NCBI GenBank assembly: GCA_015680685.1
Contig: MNCI01018132.1
Location: 176,574-240,573, forward strand
DNA length: 64,000 nucleotides
Origin: Gnetum montanum
Taxonomy: Eukaryota; Streptophyta; Gnetopsida; Gnetales; Gnetaceae
Reading direction: 5' to 3'
A program made the position numbers and the translations under genes. The stretch's first letter is position 1. Each line of letters starts with the position of its first letter. Under the pieces are notes generated by a model. That model did no database searches. It was not told the origin of the DNA and saw only the letters and a list, made by a program, of their open reading frames with translations. Shown here in pieces: positions 45,513-57,449 of the stretch.

Positions 45513-47850
45513 TTAATTTTGCTTGTTAGAATGGGGAATATCCTCCACAACTAAACTTTTAATCATGGCAAGAATTAATAAATGGAAGGTTGGTATCCAA
45601 GCATTTTGGAAATATTGGGACCTAATCACATTTGAACCACTAGGTGTCTTTTGATGTGGTGGTTGGAATGTACCAAAATTAGGGTTCACACACTTGATTG
45701 TAGTAGACATAGTGGGGAAAATTATACAATGTGATCATGTGATAAGGAGTTGACCCACTATGGCATCCATGACTATAGGATGGTATGCAAGGATCAATAT
45801 GTCCCCCCTATGTGGTTGTATTTATTGGACCACATGGTAGTTGGAGTGTTGATTGGTGGCTTTGATAAGGTAATAGGAGGTGTCGTGTTCGAGGGGAAGG
45901 ATGCACCATAGTGTTGGGATTGTGCTGAGTTGATGGATGCAATGGGTTTAGCATCGTGTTGCTTCTTTCTATGGCCATGCCTAAAGAAAGGTCACTTTTG
46001 AGTACTTCCACTACTGTTGATAGTAGTAGCGCAAGTAGCATTGATAGGTTGGTGCTATGGTGCAAAACCTTATGGTACAATTGATGGAAATGTAGAATGA
46101 GGTGAAGGATGAAAATATTATTGTTGAGGAAAAGTGTCAGGTACATGAGGTGGTGACCTTGTCGGAGAGGGTGTGAGTGGTTAGTATTCCTAAGAATGAT
46201 AACAATGAGGTGAAGTAGAGGATGATGATTTGGTTGGAGAAATAGGGTGTTGAACATAGTAAACACTTGGCATTGGGACATACATGGGATATGGTCAAGT
46301 TGGCGATGGCCTCCCCCATGATTGGGGCTTTTGCCACTGTGGTGGAACCTAATATTTCTTCATGAAATTTGGATGTAACATTCCTCCCCAATGCTCATGT
46401 AAATGTGATAAAATTGGAAATTGGCCTTTGTGATGATCATATAGATAGACATTTCATTGATATGTGAAATTGGTAGTTGAGTTCTTATTCTTATTATGTT
46501 CTACCCTTTGTTCCAATTACTGCGTGGTGTCCTATCCTATTTCTCGATTTGGCATAGTTTTACCTCTACCATTGTTAGCATATTCTCCATATTTTTCATG
46601 CATCCATTTCATCATCTTATTAATATTTTCCTTGATTTCATCTAGTGATTTTTGCATTGGCAAAGGTAGAAATGATTGCACTTTCTCAAAGTGAGTTGAT
46701 TTCTTCTCTTTATAGTTATGGACCTTTGCTAATTTGAGATTTTGGTCCCATTGAGAGCTTTCAACATTCTCCCATTTAGCCATTTCTCCTTCTTCTTTTG
46801 CTACCTACATAATAAGCTCTTGGAATTGATGGGTTCATAGCTCATAGAGTTATCCTCGGCTGTACATCCCTAGAGTCTCCCTTGTTTCATTATGGAGCCC
46901 ATCTATTATGTGGTACATTAGCCTTTCCTCAGAGAACCCATGGCTTGGCTAGTTGTTTAATAATGCATAATATCTTTCTAAGGCCATTTCCAAGGGTTCA
47001 TGTTGTGCTTGTTTCCACTCTTGGATTTATCTCCTCAAGGCTAACACTCTTGCGTAAGTTTGATATCTTTCATTGAAGAGTTCTACCATTGTTGGCTAAC
47101 ATCAAATTGATTTTTGTTTTAAACACGTATACCATACTTTTACTTGGCCAATGAGTGTCATAGGAAAGAGCTTAAGTTTTTGCCACCCATTATCAATATT
47201 GTTCCATGTATAGCATCATAGAAGGCTTGTAAATGCTGTTTTGGATCTAAATCATAGCCTCCTAAAAACTTGGGAAAGTTGTTTAAATCAAGCTTGGGTA
47301 GATGGATTTATTTGTGATGCTTGTAGGATATTCAAACAGCCTCTGGTATAGGAATTATGCTCTTAGTGTCTAGTAGGGGTTCATTGTCACTAAGTAGGTT
47401 TTGAGTTTATGAGTTGGAACAATGTTGTCCCTGTTCATGTTGGTTTTGTTGAGTTTCTTTGTGAGCTTGATTTTTAGTTGTACGCTAATCCCTTGAAAGA
47501 TAGTCATTCATGTCACAATATAACATTGAAGGTGTAGAGGAAGAGAAGAAACTATAAAAATTGTTATGAATTTTGTAAGTCTTCCAATCATCCCCAAGTA
47601 AGTTCTTGTTAGTTATTAAGAATGTCCTAGGACTTTTAGGCCTCCTTGTTCTATGAGATGTCCCATCCTTACTAGAGGTTTCTAGGTTGGATGAAAAACG
47701 TTCTTGAGCATCGTTGTGGCATCCTTGAACATATGAAACTCCTACATAAGATTGAGTATCCCAAAATTCTTCTTCATCATAAATTTTTTTGGTTCTCCAA
47801 TGAATTGCCTCAGTAGTGGTTGTAGGATCATAGTCTTGTGAGAGAGACAT
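45513..47850 (-). pseudogene. Element D1 gag
   Basis: This is the decayed Gag of D1. It starts at ATG 47,850 (MSLSQDYDP) with a 121-codon open frame. LDLNNFPKFLGGYD...QHLQAFYDAI near 47,300-47,230 matches LDMNNIPIFERAYN...NHLQAFHDAY in the D2 gag at about 55,490-55,420; this is the start of the retrotransposon gag domain. A Pro/Ser-rich C-terminal part (46,391-45,808) matches the equivalent tail of D2. Many stops interrupt the frame. No zinc knuckle of the D2 kind is visible. Confidence 0.7.
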
Positions 47851-47963
47851 TGTTGTGAATTATGTGTGACTGATTTGAAATTACTTTCTTTCCAAAAGAT
47901 ATATCATTAATGTTTCTTTATAGTGATTGTGGATGATATAACTAATCTAGGGGGCTAACACCA

Positions 47964-47981
47964 TCCCCAGTAATGGCACCA
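47964..47981 (-). other. D1 primer binding site (tRNA-Asp type)
   Basis: The minus strand reads TGGTGCCATTACTGGGGA one base inside the 5' LTR. The plant tRNA-Asp primer site is TGGCGCCGTTGCCGGGGA. Every difference is a C/T or G/A transition, as expected from methylated-cytosine decay. Confidence 0.75.
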
Positions 47982-47982
47982 A

Positions 47983-48940
47983 TGATGAGTGGAGAGGTAC
48001 CCCTACACTCAACCATACGAATATGAGCGTTGACACATGATCCGATCGAACTCTATGGATGGGCTAGTTGTGGCATCTAGATCATTACAACTTGATCACA
48101 ATTTGTTGTCTTCCCACCTCAACTAGTATTTTCTTTTTCATTATGGTTTAGTCCGGAGTGAGGTGTATGATGTGGGCCTAAAATAGTGCTACTCCTAGAG
48201 GCAATAGAAAATAACTCTATTTTAGCTAATAGGGAGTGGGAGAAGAGAATCTAAGCTAGCCTAAGTGCGATGAGCATCTATCCTTAATCATCCATACACA
48301 TCTTGGACTTCATGTACTAGTTCTAGGCTTACCAAGCATATATTACTTGAGCACTCCTAGAGATGCTATTGGGTTACCAAGTAGTTACACTTCAATGTTC
48401 ATGATTAAGTCATACTCATTCCACATTTAACAACAAGAATAGTAAATGATGGTAAAGAAATATTAACTATGAAAATAATAAATAATAATAAAAATTAACA
48501 ATAATAATTAAACATTTAAAATTAAGTGAATGCTACAATGATGAAATAGTCTCGATCTTTATTGCTGATCATGTGTGTGTCCAAGTACGTCACACTCAAA
48601 TAAACGTTTCGTACAATTATAAGCATTACATTGTAGATATGAACTTGGGAAAATAGTCTAACTCCTATGGAAAAAAACTGCAAGAGCTTCCCTACAATTA
48701 ACCCAAAAGATGCCTAAATGCAGTGGGTGTGCACTTATTTATAGCTAGAGATAAACCCTACATTAACGAGGCCCAGTTAACGCATGGACAGATGTGTCGA
48801 AGGGGCTACGTTGACACGATTGTGTTGATGAGGTTTTGTCGATGTGGCCTAGTTGACGCAATCCCTAATATCACGTACCTGATATTAGAGGTCCAATAAT
48901 AGGGGTCTGATATCAACACTTGGCAAACCATGATTCACCA
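47983..48940 (-). repeat. D1 5' LTR (right copy)
   Basis: This 958-bp LTR is the partner of 13,624-14,583. It is followed by the target duplication CCATA at 48,941-48,945. The TATA box is at 48,736-48,743. Confidence 0.85.
48736..48743 (-). promoter_or_regulatory. TATA box of D1 right (5') LTR
   Basis: TATAAATA on the minus strand, at the family-conserved place. Confidence 0.6.
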
Positions 48941-48945
48941 CCATA

Positions 48946-50142
48946 GCAAGCACATGCACTTTTTCCCGTTGCATAACCTCAACCTAAGGAGTCCATGGGC
49001 CCCATAGGTGACTAATGGTTGATGAATGTTAAGGACAAAAAACTAGATGATTCTACCTAAGAATTTAAATACGTTATACCAAGACATAGAATCTAGAACA
49101 TGGACACTAATAGTGAGGTGAGTTATGGTCAACATAAATGAATAATGAGGAAGGTGGAATGGAATTCCAAACTAAGGTCATAAGTTCCTTGGGAATTTTA
49201 TGTTTAATATGACCTGAGAATATCCATCTTTAGTACAAACCAAAACCAACCTCTTTTAGTGAGTTTACATTGTCACACCAAGACCAATCCACATCCCCTT
49301 CCCTTGCTGCACCCCCCACCCTGAGACATAAGAGTGCTCCTACAAAACAATCATCATTCCATAAAGAGAAGATAAGAGAAGTAGAAAGTGAGATAGGGCC
49401 TTAGTTAGAGGGGACCTTTAGGCATGGGTAACATATCTTTCTAACTCCATAACTAGTGCTTGAAGTCTGTTTATTTGTCTAAGGGATGTTATTTTAATTA
49501 CCATCATTTTTTTGTTTGTTTTGTTAGCTTTTATTCTTTTTCGATGGGAACCACACCATGAAAAGACTTTATTTGACTTCCTTTTATTGGAACATGGAAT
49601 GGTAAGAAGTTGATGAAAAACACTCAATCACCCATGTAAGTAGAAAAATACAAAGATTATTGAGTCCCCTTAAATTCATACCCTATCCAAACCTTTGAAT
49701 CCTTTCCAATTCGGCAGACTACCAAGGTCACAAATGTATTAAAAGTTGATTTAATGAAAGGGACCTCAAACTTCCAAAACAAGGAATACCATTAGAGTTT
49801 GTATATGGGTGTATGTCATAGACTTAGTGACTATTCTGTAAAAGAAACCATGATTGAGTCATCTGTATAAAAATTGAAAAATAGAAACTAGACATTAGCA
49901 ACCCAAACATAAAGCATAGACCACCATTAGTAGTGGCCACAACATCACTGTGTCCTATTGGCACAAAGCATATTTATTAGAAAAAATTTAAAAATCACAC
50001 TTAAAAAAAGTAAAATATATAAGAAAGTGTAAAATATCCAATGAATATTCAAACATATTAACAATGGTGTAAAAGAAAGAATGATGTAAAAATATGAAAA
50101 ATTTTGGAAATCAAAAAGTTGTAAAAGAAATAACTTGCAAAG
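48946..50142 (-). other. D2 region downstream of integrase
   Basis: AT-rich, with one notable frame of 69 codons (49,627-49,418). That frame is strongly basic (RKRIKANKTNKK) and is followed by a helical segment. It could be the start of the D2 3' frame that continues at 12,850-10,000 beyond the D1 insertion. The rest holds nothing I recognise. Confidence 0.4.
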
Positions 50143-51450
50143 TCAAAAATGTGGAAAACAAATAATAGAAAAATTAAGGAGCCATATGGATGATTTAGCA
50201 TGAATGGAAATCTCCGCCACAACTGAGTTGGAAGGAGGAGATCTAAAAAATTGAATGTAGTTGTCCATCTGTTGAGGTATTTGTTGTACTAGCTTGGGCT
50301 CATGGAAAAGATTTACTTGTTGGATGTTGACCAATTGCTTTTTATTTGGGCTCTCAAGTTTGTATATGGCTATGGCCCTAGAAGAAAAAGTTTCAAAAAT
50401 TATATAAGATTCCTTTCTTAACATTTGAAACTTAGCTTTGTTGTGGTACATGTGTGGGATTCTAGTAGAGAACCTTATCTCTTAGTTGGAATTTTACTTT
50501 CTATATTCTCAGGTCATGTCCTAGCTTATTGAATTCCTTGTGCACTTCATTCAAAGATAGGGCCACTAATTGGTTCTCATCTAGTACATTAAGGTTGATC
50601 AATCTTTCTTTTTGTGCTAGAGTTAGGTTAAGATTGTGTTCACAAGTTGTTGAGAGTGTATGAAGCTCTAATTGGATCAAGAACATTGGAAGGTTTCTAT
50701 ACACTGGCTCATAAGGAGAGTAGCCAATAGGAATTTTTCATGTCAAGTGATAAGTCCAAAGGGAATAATTGATTTTCATACTCCAATCTCTCCTATATTT
50801 TCTTATGGTTCTTATTAGGACCTTTTGATCTCCCTACTGGTTACCTCTACTTGACCATTAGCTTGGGGGTGATAGAGTGTTGTTAATTTATGTTTGACCA
50901 CTAATAATTACAAAAGATTTTGAAAGGTGGAAAATATAAAGTGAGTTCCATTGTAAAAATTAGTGCATGTGGCAACCCAACTTGTTGACAATATTTTGTT
51001 ATACAAATATAGTAGTAATGGATGATGTATAATTAGTAACAACTATTGCTTCTAACCATTTAGTGTAGTAGTCGATTGTGACAATGACAAATGCATTTTC
51101 ACTAGACATGGATTTCATGGGATCCAGGAGGTCAATGTACCATATGTCAAAGGGCTCTACTCATTGAATCCAATATTGAGGATCCTCCATTTGAGTGGTT
51201 ATCCCACAATCACATTGACAATATTCACAAGATTAGACAAAATGGTGGATGTCCCTAAAGATTATAGGCCAATAGCATCCTACCATCAAGATTTTTATGA
51301 TTGTACATCTCTTAGCATAGTGGCCTCCATAGGGACCTTCATGAGCATCTTGAAGTATGTGTAGTTGATTTGCATTAGGGAAACGTTAATGAACTAGGCC
51401 ATTAATGCATACCTTATAAAGGTATCAATTGATTGCTAGAAAGTACTTTT
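50143..51450 (-). pseudogene. Element D2 integrase
   Basis: This is a decayed integrase. A zinc-finger segment with CEYC near 51,235-51,215 is followed by the core start FDIWYIDLLDP near 51,150-51,120, then VTIDYYTKW near 51,085. GYSPYEPVYR near 50,730-50,700 corresponds to the TPF/SPY..V.G block at the end of the core. The C-terminal segment KVKFQLRDKVLY near 50,500 matches the RF..GD.VL motif. Other catalytic blocks are disrupted by stops and shifts. Confidence 0.65.
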
Positions 51451-53000
51451 CCTGATGAAGAAACTATTTTTTTCTTCCTAAAGTACAAGCCTTGTGGCAT
51501 CTCCTAAGTAAGAAGATAAGTGAGGATGTCATTATATCATTTCATTTCTATGGCCACTTGGTCATTTATTACTCATTTAAAGAGAAGTTCATTTGGAAAT
51601 TGTTCAGAGAATAGGCTCTCCTTCTATTTGTTATTTCATCTTAACTGAGAGAGGTGGAAAGCAATCACATTCTTAGTTCCTCTCCAATATACCATTGTGA
51701 GATCAAATTCCTACAAGATAATGATCCATCATATGATATGGGGGATTATTGTTCAATTTTTCATTAGGAAGTGAATGATGTGATGATTTGTATGCATAGA
51801 TACTTTATAACCAAGCACATAGTACCTAAACTTTTCAAGAGCATACACCACTACCATTAATTATTTCTCTATTATGGTGTAATTTAGCTATGCATCAACA
51901 ATGCTTTATCTCATGCATTGTATGCAATATGGATGTTTTTTATTTTTCAACTACATAAGTATGGCTCCCAAATCATAATTAGATGTGTTCATCATTATGT
52001 TAAATGGTCTAGACTACTCTGGTGCCCATAGAATTGGAGTTTCTATGAGTTTTTCCTTTAATTTTTGGAATGCATGTTAACATTTCTTGGCCCAAATAAA
52101 TGGTGCATCTTTCTTTGTAGGCTCTACCAATGATTTTTCAATCTTAGACAAATTCTCTATGAATCATCAATAGTAGCCAATATGTCCAAGGAATGATCAT
52201 ACATCTTTAGCTGTCTCTGGTTGACATGTGATTTCTTGGATGACCCTTATTTTTTCTAGGTCCATCTCAATCCCTACTTGAGTAATTCTATGCCCTAGTA
52301 CTATGCCTTCCTAGACCATTAAATTGCTTTTCTACCAATTAATCCTAAGCTTTGTTTCAATGCATTTCTTTAGTACTTACTCAAAGTGGTCCAGGGCTTG
52401 CTCAAATGTAGCCCCATAGGTAGAAAATTCATCCATAAATGCTTCTACTTTGCTACATATCTACTATTGGAAAATACTAAGGACTAGGTGTTGAAATGTT
52501 GTAGGGGCATTGTATAGATTAAATGGCATCTTACAATATGCAAAATTCTCCCAAGGACTCATGAATGTTATCTTGGCCTGATCTTCTAGCACAATTTGGA
52601 TCTGGTTATAGCCACTATAATCATTTAAGAAGCTATAATAGAAATTCCTAGAGATAGTTTCCAACACTTGGTCCACAAATGGCAAAGGAAAATGATCTTT
52701 AAATGTTCCCATATTCAACAACCTAAAGTCAATGTAGACTAGCCACTTACCACCTTTCTTTGCCATAATTACAAGTGGACTAACCCACTCACTATTTGTG
52801 ATGGAATAGATGAACCCTACCTTAAGGAGTTGTTCTGCTTCCTCTTTGATAATTTGTTTCAATTTGGGAGTCAACCACCTTTGCAACTACCTTCTTGGTT
52901 TCATAGCTAGATCAGTGTAGATACAATGGTGACATATTGTTGAATTAATTCCTATTAGCTTGGGATATGACCAAGCAAAGACTATTGGCCACTTGTTGAC
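51451..53000 (-). pseudogene. Element D2 reverse transcriptase and RNase H
   Basis: This is an Athila-like reverse transcriptase. The open part (52,886-52,464, 140 codons) has LLKVGFIYSITNSEWVSPL, YIDFRLLNMGTFKDHFPLPF, NDYSGYNQI and MPFNLYNAPTTFQ. Just after it, the catalytic block reads FMDE (52,445-52,430) where Athila has FMDD, so a catalytic Asp is replaced. The RNase H part (about 52,300-51,450) is heavily broken; only scattered segments can be followed. Confidence 0.75.
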
Positions 53001-53990
53001 CTGCAATAGCTTGTCTTTTTATTTAGGAGCAAAATTTTCATTGATTATGACTAGCTTTCCATTGTTTAAAAATTCATACTCCATACTAGATAATAAGGAT
53101 TTTAACTCTAGGGGTCTTGCTTAAAATTATCAAAGATTTCCAACTCTTCCCAATAGGTATCATCATCTTCATCATCAAAGAGTTGGTGATGAACTTGTTT
53201 AAGTTCATCCATGTATTTGACATAGGCAAATGTTAGGTTCCTAATCGGTTCTATGGATAATGTGCTATTGTTAGAGTTAGCTATCAGCCACTAGGTGCCC
53301 TCCTATTTTGTGGCTATTGCATACAGGAACCTTTGGATATCTATGTTTCCTGCACATTGTTTGCAAGATTTAATGTATGTACTTTTGATGGACCAAATTT
53401 TCTACATGCAATTACACCCACTATCACTATACATTATGCATGGAATGCACTTCTTCTCTTATCATCCAAATTCATTTTTCTTGGAGATTTCCAAAGAAAG
53501 GTCCCTTATGCCCATTTATGAATCCACTTTGCTTAACCATGCCCTTCCTATAATGATGGGAACATTGCCTTTACAATTTCTATCTTGATCACTAGAAAAT
53601 CAACAAGATAAGGCCACCCACAAATGCTAGTCACAATGTCCTCCACTAGTTCCAAAGGAATAGTGATTGACTGGTCTATTGATTCTAGATGGATGTTGCT
53701 CTTCTTAAGAGGCTATAGGTTCTACTCCCTATATATGTTATGAGAGATGAGATTGACACTAGAACTAGAATTAATAAGAACCTTGCATGACTTATGTCTA
53801 GTGATCTATAAGTAAATGAGAGGACTTCTTAGGTCAAATTCTTTTGCGGGAAGATTGCCAACCTTGATCCAATTGAAAATAGCATGAGTTAACATCACAG
53901 TATATATTTGAGGCAACATTTGTTTTGAAGCGTACTCAAATGTGTTTGATGCAAAGGATGAGGATGTTGGAGATATAGGGAAACTAGCTA
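53001..53990 (-). pseudogene. Element D2 aspartic protease region
   Basis: A decayed protease. The active-site block reads KVLINSSSSVNLIS near 53,795-53,750. The family has D-S-G-S-S-V-N-L, so both Asp to Asn and Gly to Ser are changed here, each by one G-to-A transition. The frame is broken by several stops. It lies between gag and RT in normal gypsy order. Confidence 0.6.
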
Positions 53991-56360
53991 TATTAGGTTG
54001 TGAGGGTTTGGGAGGACTGCTAGGCTCAAAAAAGGGTCATTTCTAAGATTGATTATCTAAATCACTCGATTGAAAAACTGGTTGTGAATGTACAGCCCTC
54101 ATAGCATTTTGTTCTTATAGCTATGAAGGAATTTCATCTTGCATGGATGAAATAGGAGGTAACTGGGTTAAGGATAGAGGGATGTGTGTAGAAAAATGTG
54201 GAGGGTGGTATTAGTATGGGTGATCTCCTAGAGTAGATGGTGAATGAGTTCGATGCTACTCTTAAAGATAATAGTGATGCTAGAATGAGGTGTGGCTTGT
54301 AGAAATTCTTGGAGAGATGAGTTGCTGAACATAGTACCTATATGGATCTAGTTGCTTATAAGGGTACCATTATCTTAGTGGTGGCATTTCCCATGATTGT
54401 GGTTGATTCCACTATTGATATTTTTCATATGGTTGTGGTGGAGCTTCACTTGGGTAGTAAGCTTGTTGTTGTTGGTGGAACTACCTTCAATTTCCTTGAG
54501 GATAAGGTAATCATCTAGGTGCTTGCCTTCATGCTAGTCAATGATTTAATGCATACATGTTGGACTCTTATAAGTGTTACACCATAGGGCAACATCCTTT
54601 GGGATGTTCATATTGACAAATGTTGCAACCAATGTCATCATCATTAGAATCTATTTTCACAACTTCTACTACAATAGCTTTACCCTTACCTCTTTGATAA
54701 GCATTTTTAGCTTCTTTTCACCTCCTATAGTTATGATCACTATTTTGATCTTTGGATTCTTCAACAATCTTCATAGTGGTTTGGAATTTTTCATCCAAAG
54801 AGTCCTATAATTTATCAACCTTTTTTAAAATATTAGAAATAGATTTTTGAATAGGAAATATTTTTCTATTCACCACTTCATCAAGTGATGAATCATCCTT
54901 ATAAAAAAATTGGATCTCTCTTTTCCTAATAGAAGGGTCCCTATTGTATTCTTCCACACTTTGACTTTTTCACAACTCACCTTCTTCTTTGGTTACCAAC
55001 TCTATCAGTCATTGTATCTGATGAGCTCTTAGTTTAGAAAGTCTCCCTTGGGCATAAACCCCAAGAGTTCTTCTAGTTTTTTCTTTGAGCCCATCTATGA
55101 TGTGACAAAGTTATTTCCTTTAAGAATTACCATGGCTAGGGCATCAATGTAAGAGAGAATAGTATCTGCCCATGGTGGCATCCAAGGGTTCATGTGTTCT
55201 CTATTTTCAGCCTTGGATTTACCTTCTCATGTTGGAAACTTTGGAGTACATCTAATATTTTTCATTAAATAGCTCTGGCATGGTACTTCATCTATGGATA
55301 GATTCTGATTCAATGAATTGGTAGTAGGCTTCTACTTTCTTGATGAGTGTCCTAGGAAATAGCTTGAATTTCTACCAATCATTTTCAATGTTTTGTAATG
55401 TGTAGGCATCATGAAAGGCTTGTAGATGGTTTTGTGAATCAAAGTTATATGCCCTCTCAAATATTGGGATATTGTTCATGTCTAAGTGCCTTATTTGACT
55501 ATCTTTCACATGCCTATTTGGCATCTTGACTACCTCTAAAATGTTAAGCATGCTTTGAATCACCAATAGAGGCTCATTATCATCATTATTTTGTTGTCAT
55601 TGATGATGTCCTCTATTATCCCTTTGATTATTGTGGGCATAGCGATTAGTATTATTTCCTCTCTATTTACCTCCATCAAAATTGTGCCTTCTATGGTATC
55701 TTTTAGAATTAGAAGAGGAAAAATAAGTAGATGTAGATGAAGAGGGACAAGAGGAAGGAGGATTTCCTTGACCATGAAATCTACCAATTCTCCCTTCTTT
55801 ATCATAGCCACATTCATTATTTTTGTATAATCTTGATGCTTGATTGATCCCTTGCCTTGATTACCATCTTTCTTTGAACCTAAACTATGGATTGTAGATT
55901 GAAAAATCAAGGTCACACCCTCATCACCAGTAACAAAGGGTAGAAAATCTTCATGCTGAGAGCCCTCAAAGGTAGGATCCTCATTATTGTCTTTGTTTAG
56001 TAGGAATAAGGAATTAGTGAACTGTTTCCCCTGTGCATCCTCATGATGCCTCTCTTGATGTTGATCTTTCTTGCATTGTGTTTTAGTGAGACATTAGTCC
56101 CAGGTATCATAACCATTCACAATGTATTCCTCTTGAAGATCTAATATGCCTAACTTCTTTAGAGTTTGAAGTAGCATCCTAGGCATAGATTGATTAGGGG
56201 ATAATACAATATTACCTTCCATATCATGCCATCATAGTTGCTCATCCTAATGTAAGATGAAGATCAAATCAGGCACATACTCATCTAGGTGAGTATATAT
56301 TACTTTGCATTCTTGTGGGACTAGTGGTTTTGTATCATTTTTCCTATGAGTTGAAGACAT
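53991..56360 (-). pseudogene. Element D2 gag
   Basis: The Gag of D2 starts at ATG 56,360 (MSSTHRKND). IYTHLDEYVPDLIFILH near 56,310 matches E gag (IYTHPSEYVLNFTFILH). The retrotransposon gag domain begins with LDMNNIPIFERAYN near 55,490. A zinc-knuckle-like CNICQYEHPKGCC near 54,640-54,600 is followed by a Tyr/Pro/Gln-rich tail (YYPSEAPPQPY near 54,470). Many stops; best frames are 118 and 64 codons. The knuckle spacing (C-x2-C-x3-H-x3-C or x4) is shorter than the classical CCHC form. Confidence 0.75.
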
Positions 56361-56493
56361 TTTTTGCAAATAAATAAAGTATCAATGTGTTTTTGTAGTT
56401 ATATTATTTGGAAATGATATAGACCATGGGGTTCGTCCAACAATATCAATAATATCTGCTAATCCTAAATAGCACATGTTTCAATAAATAGAA

Positions 56494-56511
56494 TCCCCAA
56501 CAATAGTGCCA
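56494..56511 (-). other. D2 primer binding site (tRNA-Asp type)
   Basis: The minus strand reads TGGCACTATTGTTGGGGA next to the 5' LTR. Against TGGCGCCGTTGCCGGGGA all differences are transitions. Confidence 0.7.
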
Positions 56512-56512
56512 A

Positions 56513-57444
56513 TGATGAACAATGAAGAGGTACCCCTACGTCCAACCATATAAATCATGAAGTGCTCACATGTGATCTAGGGGAATTTCATGGACTCTCT
56601 AGTTTCTAGTGCACTAGTCTTCTAGGAAGTAAACCTTGCCCTAATGGTCATTCATTGTCTTCCTAATTACACTTATGAGGCATAATGGGATGGTTGAGTG
56701 TAATCTAGACATATGATTTTTAGCATTTTATGTTTTATACTTTTTGTACTTAAAAAGAGAGATGAAGTAAATTGAGAACTAATTTAATTTAACTATTTCA
56801 CTAATCTCTAACTAGTCCTAACATAAGCATCTAATCCCATTTTCCATACACATCTTGAACCCATGTATACACTATTGGGTTACCAAGCTCTACACTACTA
56901 GGTGCACCAAGCAATAACTCTGCTAGGATTACCAACTGAATACATGTTTAGACTCGAAGTGGTCATATTTATGTATTTAATCTATCTAACATATCTCACT
57001 TAATTACTTAATTATATTAATTAGTCAAAAAAATTGAATAAATAACTAAAAGCATTAAATGCATGAATAAAACATATTAAACTATCCATAATGTTGCAAG
57101 GTTTATCAAAAAGCTTGTGCTTATTGCTATACACATTAGTGTGGTTCAAGTACAATAGTGCTCAAATAAAGATTTGTACACTCAATGACTCTTGTTGTGG
57201 GCACTCGGAAAAATATTCTAACTTTTAAATGAATAAAATGCAAGAACTCTACTACTACTATGACTTTTTATACATAAAAATGGTTTGGAAGCTTGTATTT
57301 ATAGTTTATGCTCTAGGGCTATGTCAATGGGGCCCCTTCAACATAGTAAAAGCTATATCAATGCAACCCTATCAACATGGCAACATCACATAAATAGAGC
57401 CTCATCAATAAGGGCCCATTGACACAAAACTTGGACACTTATCA
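56513..57444 (-). repeat. D2 5' LTR (right copy)
   Basis: This 932-bp LTR is the partner of 8,760-9,720. It ends TTATCA and is followed by the target duplication AATAT (57,445-57,449). The TATA box is at 57,296-57,303. Palindromic units upstream of the TATA box have decayed. Confidence 0.85.
57296..57303 (-). promoter_or_regulatory. TATA box of D2 right (5') LTR
   Basis: TATAAATA on the minus strand, at the family-conserved place. Confidence 0.6.
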
Positions 57445-57449
57445 AATAT

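Larger units (their letters stand above)
13619..48945 (-). mobile_element. Element D1: gag-only relative of D2, carrying nested B and A
   Basis: LTRs lie at 13,624-14,583 and 47,983-48,940, flanked by a perfect target duplication CCATA (13,619-13,623 and 48,941-48,945). The minus-strand layout is 5' LTR, tRNA-Asp-like primer site, gag (47,850 to about 45,500), and a 3' region. After removing element B, only about 4.4 kb of internal sequence remains, and I find no reverse transcriptase or integrase in it. LTR sequence matches D2 throughout, so the two belong to one family. LTR divergence is roughly 12 % over 390 bases by hand count. Confidence 0.85.
8755..57449 (-). mobile_element. Element D2: Athila-like LTR retrotransposon with nested insertions
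   Basis: D2 is bounded by LTRs at 8,760-9,720 and 56,513-57,444, and by a perfect 5-bp target duplication AATAT at 8,755-8,759 and 57,445-57,449. It is on the minus strand: 5' LTR, primer site, gag, protease, reverse transcriptase, integrase and a 3' open-frame region. Element D1 (13,619-48,945) interrupts it. The reverse transcriptase carries the DHFPLPFVDQ block typical of Athila. The primer site is a mutated tRNA-Asp site, also common in Athila. The LTRs differ by about 18 % over the first 195 bases (hand count), the oldest pair measured here. It is inserted in the gag of element C1. Confidence 0.85.
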
